A stretch of DNA of 64,000 nt from assembly GCA_963555705.1 (NCBI GenBank), contig OY743172.1:22071446-22135445 (forward strand). The letters are read 5' to 3'. Every line of letters begins with the position of its first letter. Within the stretch, counting starts at the first letter, position 1. The notes under the pieces were generated by a model. The model did not search any database, was not told the DNA's origin, and saw only the letters and a list, made by a program, of their open reading frames with translations. The translations under genes were made by a program, and so were the position numbers. Below, in pieces: positions 9,587 to 18,171 of the stretch. The stretch comes from Ligustrum vulgare. Taxonomy: Eukaryota > Streptophyta > Magnoliopsida > Lamiales > Oleaceae.

Positions 9587-11297
9587 GTCTTGATAAATAA
9601 TCTGCAATAACATTATCAGTACCCTTGATATGAATAATTTCAAAATCATAATGGCTAAGTTCTACTTGCCATCTAATTAACCTTTTATTTGCTATAGTTG
9701 GATCAATTTCTTTAGTTAACCAATATTCGACTTGTGTATTATCAGTTTTAATTTTGAATTTTGTAATAACAATAAATAATTCAAACTTTTTAATAACAAA
9801 TTTTACAGCTAATAATTCTTTTTCATTTATATGATAATTAGTTTTAGTTTGGGTAAAACTGCCACTAGTGTATTGTGCAATCATTTCCTCATTCTCATTT
9901 GGATAAATATATTTAAGCACTGCTCCCCATGCTGTTTCGCATGCATCAGTTTGTATAATCCAATCACATTCTTTTTTAGGTAATTCTAATTCTGGTAAAT
10001 CTTTACAAAGGTTTTTAATTTTTTGTACTTCTTCTTCTTCGTCTTTAGACCATGGTGTTCATCTAGTTTTTCCTTTTAGTCTTTTTTGTAATGGGATTAA
10101 ATGTTTTGTTAAGTTAGGTACATATTTCCTAGTCTGATTTACAAGTCCTAAAAAGCTTTGTAATTGAGTTTTATCTTTTATATGATTGTCAAATTTTTGT
10201 ATTTTTGTACCTATATATTTTTGGAGTTTTATTCCTTCTTGACTTATTATAGATCCCAAAAATTCTACTTTTTCTTTAGCTATCTCCATTTTTGTAGCTG
10301 ATAATATAATTTCATTATTCCTTACAATATCTATAAAAATATTAAGATGTTTTATGTGGTCTTGTCTAGTTTCAGAATAAATAAGAACATCATCAATATA
10401 TACTGTAATAAAATGATAATAATATTTAAATATTTTATCCATGTACCTTTGGAATTCTCCTGAACTGTTTCTAAATCCAAAAGGTAATACATTCCATTCA
10501 TAAAATTCTTGTGGTACCGTAAAAGCTGTTAAATGTCTAGATTCTTCAGTTAACATAATATGATAAAATCCTGATTTGAGATCAAATTTAGAGAAATATT
10601 TCTTTCCTCTAATTTGGTTAAATAATACCTGTTGGTTTGGTATTGGATATTTTAATTCTTTTGTATAAGTGTTTAACCTTTTATAATTAATTGTCATTCT
10701 AGATTTTCCTCTTTTTTGTTCTGAATGTTTTATTACAATGAAGGCTGGACTACTATGTTTACTGTTAGATTCTCTAATGAATTTCTTTTCTAGCATTTCT
10801 TTTATGTGCATTTCAAATTCAGGTAATTCTTTTGGTGTATGTTTAATTGGTTTTACACTAATAATCTTAGTGTCATCTTCTAATATAATTTCTGTCATAG
10901 GTTTATTTATGTGCCATTTTTCCAAAGGATTATCTCCTGATAATTTTAATAATTTTTCTGTAATATTTTTTATTATTATTTGATCAAAATATTCTTGTAC
11001 TAGATTTATTCTATTTTTATTAGGTATGAATTGTGTTGTTTGTGTTAATTTTTGTCTATCCTCACCACACTGAGTTGCTATATGAGGCATTTTTTCTATA
11101 CAGCAAGGATCATTAATCCTTCTTGCTATTGCTATATGGTGACAAGGAGTAGATAAAAGTATAACTTTTTCATCAATAGTTATTGGATAATATTGTTTTA
11201 TGAAGTTATTTCCTAATAATATATCACCTGGCATATCATCAAATTGATATACATAAGGTATTTGTAATTCATATTTTCCTATTTTGTATTTTAACAT
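9570..11297 (-). pseudogene. EPRV-B reverse transcriptase-RNase H (one in-frame TGA)
   Basis: A single frame runs for 576 codons with only one stop, TGA at 10059-10061, in a KTR-stop-TPWSK context where Trp is plausible. Domains: AP2 tail DILLGNNF (residues 25-32); RT fingers with HSSPAF; a FDLKSGF motif A; LPFGFRNS; catalytic YIDD at 10389-10400 (residues about 300-303); FLGSII; then RNase H with QTDAC near 9945-9955, EKELLAV, KTDNTQ and ADYLSR near the end. All main catalytic carboxylates appear present, so it is far better preserved than EPRV-A. The stop still separates RT from RNase H. Confidence 0.93.
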
Positions 11298-11520
11298 TCC
11301 TTGCTACTTTAGTTATTAGGTTTGTGCTTCCATCAAATCCTGCAAGTATTACTCTTTCTTCATTATCTTTTTTATTACCCCACATTTCGGGGGTAATACA
11401 TTTTCTTTAAATAAACAGGATGATGCTCCTGTATCAAACAATGCATGATAATTTCTGCTAAGATATCCATTGTAATTCATTTTGGTTAGTATATAAAGAT
11501 GTTCTCTTCCTCCTTGTATT
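11190..11520 (-). pseudogene. EPRV-B second retropepsin-like domain (AP2)
   Basis: Active-site ALFDTGASSC with DTGA at 11424-11435. The C-terminal motif DILLGNNF at 11203-11225 is fused in frame to reverse transcriptase. Frameshifts near 11380 and 11305 break the domain. By position it is the canonical polyprotein protease. A preceding block (GYYEKIQGG) links it to AP1 after another frameshift near 11530. Confidence 0.82.
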
Positions 11521-11523
11521 TTT

Positions 11524-11964
11524 TCATAATAACCTTGGTATAACTAGATTCTCATTTTGTATTATTAATAGCATTCTATCATCTTTTATGTAATATGGTT
11601 TTACTTGCTCTAAGAAGTATGTTCCTAATAATAATTCCGTATTTACCTTTCCTGTATGTTCTACGTACATGTTTATGATTATTTCATTTCTTTTATTTAT
11701 TCTTATTGGTAATTCTACATAAGTATCCATGGGATGAATATTTCCAAAATAATCTTGTATTTGGATTGGATTATTTGTTACTTTAAATTCTAAATCTCCT
11801 ATTATATTTTCTTTTATATGAAATACAGTTGCTCCAGTATCTATTAATATTTTATGCTCTTTCCATTCTCTATTTATTCTAATTTCTATCATAACTTCAA
11901 ATTGTTTTGTCTCATTTCTTTTAGATAGATTCATTCTTGATATTTTTCTATATATTTTTGTCAT
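11524..11964 (-). CDS. EPRV-B first retropepsin-like domain (AP1)
   Basis: An intact 146-codon frame carrying ILIDTGATVFHI (DTGA at 11830-11841) and ELLLGTYFLEQ (11613-11636), the two halves of a retropepsin. It is separated from the movement protein by a frameshift near 12040-12060 and from AP2 by one near 11530, so it was presumably one segment of a longer polyprotein. The parallel domain in EPRV-A argues that two protease units are an ancestral trait. AP1 could be catalytic or a structural partner. Confidence 0.78.
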   Translation of the reverse strand: MTKIYRKISRMNLSKRNETKQFEVMIEIRINREWKEHKILIDTGATVFHIKENIIGDLEFKVTNNPIQIQDYFGNIHPMDTYVELPIRINKRNEIIINMYVEHTGKVNTELLLGTYFLEQVKPYYIKDDRMLLIIQNENLVIPRLL

Positions 11965-12034
11965 TATTTGTTTTTCTGGATCTTTTCTATTTTCTATTTC
12001 AGGTAATGATCTTGTACTAGTATTTCTTCTTAGG

Positions 12035-13110
12035 CTAATTGATCTTCTTCCAAAATTCTATTTGTGGTTTATCCATATTTACTAAGCTTCTAGCTTGATT
12101 AAAATCTATTTCTATATCTTCTGGTATTGTCATTCTTGGATTTTCTTTAGCTGGTTTGTATTCCAATAAATTTTTAAATATGGGTTCTATTATGTGTGTT
12201 CTTGTAGCATTCTTAATTTTTACTTCATGTTTACTAGTAAAAGCATATATTGTTCTAATAGTTAAACTTATGGTTTTACTTCCTGATTCCATATCTATTC
12301 CTCTTAATCTGTAATATAATGTTAAGGCCTTATTTTTATTTTGTTCTCCTATACTATGCTGAAATTTGGTCTTATTGTAAATTTTACTTTTTGGTACATT
12401 AAGTTTCCTGTTACAATTCCTATTAGAGCATCTTGTACTGAACTTACAATTCTATCATCCATAATATAGAATTTTATAGGTGTATCTATTCCTTCTCTAA
12501 AATAGGCTTTTGTTATAATTTGTACGGCTCCTAAATATATGTTCTTTATTTTTCCTTTTAGTTCAGGATTCAATAGGTTTATTTCTTGTCTTATAATTTC
12601 TTCATTTATTATAGGTATTAATGTATTTCCTGTAGTATCTCTTATGTCTATAGGGTGACTATGGTTTCTTGCTACATATGCTATTTCTTTGTTTTTCTGC
12701 CAAAATGGTAAATTAAATATTTCTTTTGGTTTTACATCTAATTTTGATTTTAAGATATTTTCATACATTTTAGGATTAAATATTAATCTTTCATTTAGTT
12801 GTTCTTTATTTTCTTCTAATTGGTATTCATATTCTTTAGATGTACATTCTTCACTAATTTGTCTAATCATATTTATATATAAATATTCTTCTTCACTAGA
12901 TTCATTAGATTCACTTTCTTCTGAAAATTCTAATTCCATTATTGTATTTATTACTTCATGTTCTTCTAATTCATAAATTTCTTCATCTTCAGGAATTTCT
13001 TCCCATTCTTCTTCTTGTTCAATAGGTAATAAGTTGTAATTTTCTTTTTCTATTAATGAGATATACATCATATTTTTCTTTTTATCTTTTTAGGACATTC
13101 TGGAGATATA
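12035..13110 (-). pseudogene. EPRV-B movement protein (30K-type)
   Basis: The frame at 13071-12349 starts with a very acidic region (residues about 15-110). The 30K core follows: YLGAVQIITKAYFREGIDTP, DDRI and GNLMYQKVKFTI (residues about 185-238). A one-base frameshift near 12365 shifts the rest into the frame ending at 12035 (SLTIRTIYAF and later blocks). The family protein moves virus between cells through plasmodesmata. It sits between the coat protein zinc knuckle and AP1, as in EPRV-A. Confidence 0.82.
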
Positions 13111-13817
13111 TGTCATACTTCTCCACATGAATAACATTTACATTTTCTAGGATTTTTAGGGTATGTTTTTGTTTTGTTTTGTTTTTACCTTAAATATCTC
13201 TTATATGGTACTCTATACCTTTTAAATGTTTTATTATATATCTTTTTGTATTTATTGAAATTTTAAAATTTGTTTCTAAATTTATCTTTTCTATAATATT
13301 TCTTTTTCTTATATTTTCTTTCTAGATGACATCCCAATTGGGTTGGTTTATATTGTAATTTATCACAGCATAATGGTTTTTTACTTGTTTTATGGAATTT
13401 TATCATATTATTTGCTTCCATACATTTTTCTTGTTGCCTCATTTCTATAAATTGTATTCTTGCTCCTAAACTATTATTACTTAATGGTATTTCTAATTTT
13501 TCTCAGTCCTTAAATAATTCTAAATTCCATGGGTTTGGTAATTTAAAGAATATTTGGTTCATAATTTCCATACCATATGTTTCCTGATTATATTCTGGCT
13601 TTTCAAAATATTCTCTAAATTCACAGGCAAATTGTTTAAAATAACACATATCACATATTGATAGATTTTCTAATAAATATATATTTCTTAGTTTTGAGCT
13701 AATTTTGGTATCTCTGTCTATTACTAATGTATACTCTCTTTTTAATGCATCCTCATATCTGCTTAAAATAGTTCATATTTCATCTTGGCCATTTCCTCTA
13801 ACTTGTCCTATATAAGT
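13100..13817 (-). pseudogene. EPRV-B coat protein, C-terminal part with zinc knuckle
   Basis: This continues the upstream frame past a TAA (near 13816) and TGAs at 13773-13775 and 13503-13505. Features: ICDMC-x5-C-EF near 13630-13655; the LPNPWNLELF block; CCDKLQYKPTQL followed by a Lys/Arg-rich run (about 13200-13330); and a CCHC knuckle, CYSCGEV-stop-HISPEC, at about 13095-13140. Its TGA (13113-13115) falls at the same Gly position as in EPRV-A. Role by family: capsid and RNA binding. Confidence 0.82.
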
Positions 13818-14600
13818 TTATGTTAAATTTCCCCACCATTTTGCAGTGGTTCCTATAAATGTATTTTCTAACATTAATTGTAATTGTAATTGTTTTCCTG
13901 TTAATTCCCTAGTATAGGCCATCATAGCCATATATTTCATCCATAATTCTAATTCATGATCTACATCTTGCACACATCCTAAATCTATCCATCTTCCTTC
14001 TGAACTAATTTGTGTTTCCATACTTCTCCATGGTGTATATTCTATAGGATAATCTTTATTTGGCTTGGTGTAATATTTTTGTTGTGGTATAAAATTATTT
14101 GTTTTAAAATTTGTGTTTTGTCTCTGATTCAGATAGATTTCTGGTGTATTTTGTGGATTAGTATTACTTGTATTTTTTTTTTTAACTTGGTTAGTTCCTG
14201 ATTGCTGTATATATTCTGGTGGATTTTGTCCTGCTGGTATTAAAGCTTTTTGTTGTTCATTCATATTAATTTCTTCTATTTTAAGATTTTTAAATTTTTC
14301 TATATAATCTTTTTCTTTAGGATTTTTCATAAATTTTTCTATTTGTTCAGTAATTATATTTATTCCTAATCTATTGATCGCTTTAAATTCTTTGTCAGTT
14401 ATTATTCTTTTAGGTTTTCTTTTTTCCATTTCATCATATATTTTTGTTATATTTTGATTTATAATTTCAATATTTTGTTGTATATTATCTAATCTTTTAT
14501 GTAAATCATTTTTTCCTATTTCTTCTTCTTTAATTGTTCTTACCATATTTATTTGTTCTATAATAGTTTTTTGCTCTGTAACTTCTATTGGGGTTTTCAT
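13818..14600 (-). CDS. EPRV-B coiled-coil/coat protein N-terminal part (260 aa)
   Basis: An intact frame. Residues about 1-60 are heptad-like. A Gln/Asn/Pro-rich linker is at about 115-175, then a capsid-like block: TPWRSME, an acidic turn, and MLENTFIGTTAKWWGNLT at the end. The WW motif corresponds to the NWWEG block of EPRV-A. The coiled coil and coat, separate ORFs in EPRV-A, appear as one frame here. Confidence 0.7.
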   Translation of the reverse strand: MKTPIEVTEQKTIIEQINMVRTIKEEEIGKNDLHKRLDNIQQNIEIINQNITKIYDEMEKRKPKRIITDKEFKAINRLGINIITEQIEKFMKNPKEKDYIEKFKNLKIEEINMNEQQKALIPAGQNPPEYIQQSGTNQVKKKNTSNTNPQNTPEIYLNQRQNTNFKTNNFIPQQKYYTKPNKDYPIEYTPWRSMETQISSEGRWIDLGCVQDVDHELELWMKYMAMMAYTRELTGKQLQLQLMLENTFIGTTAKWWGNLT

Positions 14601-15062
14601 ATACTCCTACCATATTTCCTATTTTATTTATTTTATCAGTTATTTCCTTAATTTGGTTTTCTAAGGTTATTAATTGTTTTGATAGGTTATTTACATATTG
14701 CTTTACTTCTAATATTTGTGTAGGTATATTTTTGTTTATATCTTTATAATCATTTGAATTTCTATCATTTGTCTTATTTCTAATGGTAAATTATTGATAA
14801 TTTCTTGAAATTGTTCTGAATTTTTTGCTTGTTCTAAGTTTTGTTCTGTAATTTTATCTAAACTTATTCCTAATTTATTTAGTAAAAATAAATTTGTCAA
14901 ATTTAATTGTTTATGTTCTCCAAATCCTCCTTCTCCTAATAGTATAAATGCTATAAATTTTTCATATGTTTCAGTTATTAATGGTCAATAACTATTATTT
15001 GGTAAATATTTAGATTTATAATTATATACTCTATGTTCGATTATTGGTAATTTTTTAGACAT
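14601..15062 (-). pseudogene. EPRV-B first ORF after the primer site
   Basis: Begins at ATG 15060-15062 (MSKKLPIIEH), 33 bases after the primer site. It reads through a TGA at 14985-14987 into a helical Leu/Asn/Gln-rich stretch, with further breaks near 14760 and beyond. Same place as the first ORF of EPRV-A. Function unknown. Confidence 0.5.
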
Positions 15063-15094
15063 TTTTCTAAATATATTTCTAAGTATAACTACTA

Positions 15095-15106
15095 GCTCTG
15101 ATACCA
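15095..15106 (-). promoter_or_regulatory. tRNA-iMet primer binding site, EPRV-B
   Basis: A perfect TGGTATCAGAGC on the minus strand, the site complementary to plant initiator tRNA-Met. It defines the start of minus-strand DNA synthesis and confirms the orientation and viral identity of EPRV-B. Confidence 0.95.
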
Positions 15107-15210
15107 CTATGGACTGGATCGTGATCGTGAAATTTAATTTTACGGAATTATAATCTTTGTCTAATTCTCCTTAAAAATCTTTCTTCAAATTCATCCATAT
15201 ATCTTATATC

Positions 15211-15417
15211 TTATTGTCTAATTAAATTTTCTTCTTTTAATTTTAAATATTCATTATGTTGTAAAACTAGCATTTTAATTTCTTTATATTTTTCTACAGC
15301 AATAGGATCAATATTTAAGTCTCTTCTTGATCTTTCCAATTCTAAATATTCTCTATGTAAACTTCTAATTAAATTTTTTCTTTTTTCGTGAAGTATATAA
15401 GGATCATAAACAGACAT
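15211..15417 (-). CDS. EPRV-B leader ORF (68 aa)
   Basis: Short intact frame starting MSVYDPY, rich in Arg/Glu/Leu and probably helical. It lies about 100 bases upstream of the primer site in transcript sense, so in the leader. Unrecognised; real or chance cannot be decided from one copy. Confidence 0.4.
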   Translation of the reverse strand: MSVYDPYILHEKRKNLIRSLHREYLELERSRRDLNIDPIAVEKYKEIKMLVLQHNEYLKLKEENLIRQ

Positions 15418-15573
15418 AATAATTTTTTAATTATTAAAATTTTAAAGTTATTAATTTTTAGAACTTATTATATGTTAAACTTAATAAGATAATATGTAAA
15501 ATAAGGTATTGGTTATATTTTTACCTAAAGGGTAAAATAGTATTAATTTATTTTTGTAAACTATTTTGTAAGA

Positions 15574-15586
15574 TTTATTTGTACAA
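15574..15586 (-). repeat. EPRV-B terminal inverted repeat, right
   Basis: TTTATTTGTACAA is the reverse complement of 7165-7177 and lies 12 bases inside the right end. Confidence 0.7.
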
Positions 15587-15607
15587 GTAGAATTTTTGCG
15601 TGAAGAA

Positions 15608-18158
15608 TAGATAACACAATCACAATCATCATTTACATTCACCTTATGTTAAAAGTTTTTTGTTTAAAAATATATTTTTTATATTTTTTAAATAAAATAT
15701 GTGGTTAAAAAATAGAGGGAAAACATTTGTGTGGTTAAAAAGTGATTTGAGAATTATATAAGAAAAACATGTTTAAAAACATATTTGTCAAATATACACT
15801 TTAGAAACTCTATCTTCTTATTAAGGGTCAATTTTACTCGCATTCTTTCCACTTCGTGTTAACTTATAATCATCTTATAATGAAATAAGTTACTTCTGGA
15901 ATTATATCTTTGATTATACATGCATTATTGTTAAAAAATTCAAATCTTCTTATTGTTTGTGGGTTTGAATTACATTCCTTTTCATGTTAGTTTATAATTT
16001 AACCGAAGTGAAGTAAGTTTCTGGTAAAATTGTATCTTACAAATTTACACACAACCTTGTTAAAAAATTTTTTAGGAAACAATTAGATTTTATCATCAGT
16101 AGCCACGTCTGTATATACTCCAACTTCTTATTCATGTATCTCTTGGATATCAGAATGGTTGCGCTGTATATAAGCTTATTCCAGAGATTTCTACTACAGA
16201 AAATAACTGGGCTGCAAAAGTAATCATTGCAAGAAAACAGGCACCTAAAACTGCCCGTAATATGCGGGATTAAACGCGTCTAGACGAGAATAGGCGTGTC
16301 TAGGCGAGATTAAGTGTTCCTAGACGGTCAACAAAAAACTTTAACCGCATTTTTTCGTACATATCATCTATTCGACGCGTTTTGGCCATGCACCGCGCCT
16401 AGACATGCATTTTCGCGCATTTTAGAACACTGATTACAAATACATTCACATATTATAGAAACTCTAAGGTACTTGATTACGATCGTGATACTACGGGCTA
16501 AAAATTTTGCATAACTTGTCATTCTTGCAAAAGTTCTTGTAAAGTTATGATCTCGTAAACTTTTAAATAAAGTTATGCACTCGTGAATATTCTCGTAAAA
16601 GAAATGTTATCGTAAAAGTCACACTCTTGTAAACTTGCACAAATTGATTTTTCTTGTATATATCATGAGTTTTGTTTCTATCCATCTTGTTAATTTGGCA
16701 TACTCTCGTGAGATTTGAAAACCTTATTTTTGGGAAAAAGTTTCATCTCAACTTGACATGTTCTTGTGAGAATTGGGAACTCTAGTTCGGGCATAATTTT
16801 CGTGATAGGAAATCCAAATTAGGGCAAAAGTCCCATCTCAGCTTGACTTGATCTTGTGAATCTTGGAAACCCTATTTCGGGCAAAACTTCCATCTTATCT
16901 TTTTACTTGTATTGAGCACTCGGGATAGAAATTGTAATTATGATAAGGGTCCCACAAAAATGATTTGTAAAAGCCTTGCATGATTATATGAACTTGATTC
17001 GAATATGTGAGATTTTATGGCTCATCTTGATAAAAGAATTTGTTATGTGCATAATGGACTACGATTTCTCCAACTTACCCCGCTCGTGATTCATGATATT
17101 TTGTCATATACTTGGAGCTTGCCTATGATCCTAAAGGCATGGTGGTATATTGATTAATTTTGGTATCTATCTCGGGGTACGAGATGGGAATTGTAGGGGA
17201 CCCATCATGTCATGTATTATAATATAGTATGCATTAGTCAATATTGGAAAATATCTATGATGTGAGGGTCATCGATGATACAGTACCTACAATATATCTC
17301 AATTATAATTGACTATTACGATACAGATCTGTTGTTTGATCAGGCAGTGATATAAGACATTACGATCTTGATTTGTTAATTATTTTGGATATACGAATAT
17401 TTGGCTCATGTATCGAACTGTATTGCTTTGACTAGTATACAATAAAAGATACTTATCAAAAGGAAAGATTTTGAATTTAAGAAATTCAAAATACCTAGAG
17501 CTTGTTTTACAAACATGTACATGAATACTAATATATGCTTCACTTTCTACTTATTCATGTGAATGAAGTCAAATCTATGTGCTTTGCCTTTATTACTTTC
17601 GAAAAATAATGATTGACATGTTTGAATAATGATTGGTAGATGTGACTAGCTTCTAAATTTAGCTTCATAAAAATATTCACACCATCATTTTGTTGTAATA
17701 TCTCAAGAACTTAAGGTGTCGGCCGTTAAGTTATGACCTTTTAGATAGAGGTCATCATTCTCTTGAATCTTTCATTTTGTCATTTGATCTACCTTAGAAT
17801 GCCTTGGGCAAAAAAGTTAGATGCTTGAAAATTGAATCTTGATAGTGCTATTCTTTATAAAATCAGAGTGCCCAGCGGAAGCGTTAGTATGCTGTAAGAT
17901 CTCTTCTCGACATGACTAGTTAAAAGTTTGAACTTGTTTAGTATTTCTTGTAGAAAACACGAGTTCGAAGTATCATTTCTAAAAGTGTGTGTTCGACTAT
18001 TATATGTCGAACGTGTCTTTTCTTGTACAAAATATTTTTAAACTCCATCCCATGTATTTTGAATCCTATTTGAGATCTTAAAGTTATACTTTATCATTGA
18101 TCAAGTATACATGGTTTAAAACATTCCATTCGGCTAATTTCGAGGACGAAATTCTTTT
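15608..18158. other. Non-coding retrotransposon debris (left copy)
   Basis: No supported gene. It contains a MITE-like element at 16238-16430. It also contains LTR-like phrases around CGGGATAG...GGGTCCCA (about 16910-16960 and 17175-17210) that recur within the LTR at about 20265-20310. This suggests fragments of the same Ty3 family. Matched in the right copy at 57280-59822. Confidence 0.6.
16238..16430. mobile_element. Short MITE related to the 3225-3816 element
   Basis: The right end CGCGCATTTTAGAACAC and inner CGACGCG-rich sequence match the right end of the element in the EPRV-A coat gene. The left end (CACCTAAAACTGCCCG) is a weaker inverted match. Also present in the right copy at about 57914-58102. 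Confidence 0.55.
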
Positions 18159-18171
18159 AAGATGGGAAGAT
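18159..18171 (+). other. Polypurine tract before Ty3 LTR
   Basis: AAGATGGGAAGAT lies directly before TGTAACGATCC and follows CGAGGACGAAATT, the sequence that typically ends the integrase of Tekay-type Ty3 elements. This identifies what follows as a 3' LTR. The right copy has AAGAGGGAAAGAT. Confidence 0.75.

Larger units (their letters stand above)
7144..15607 (-). mobile_element. EPRV-B: unit-length endogenous pararetrovirus with 9-bp direct repeats
   Basis: The 8446-bp body at 7153-15598 is flanked by CGTGAAGAA at 7144-7152 and 15599-15607. The right copy has this site once, uninterrupted, near 57271-57279. The length equals about one Caulimoviridae genome. Minus-strand content from right to left is: a leader ORF, primer site, ORF1-like, coiled coil/coat, movement protein, AP1, AP2, RT-RNase H, downstream ORF, promoter and leader. 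It is lightly decayed (a few stops and frameshifts per gene), so it is younger than EPRV-A. It lacks an integrase, so how it acquired a clean TSD is open. Confidence 0.9.

Noticed and set aside
1241..13115. TGA read as glycine (alternative code)
   Set aside because: Only two conserved Gly positions fit; other TGAs suit Trp, and many normal Gly and Trp codons are used. Decay or readthrough is simpler.
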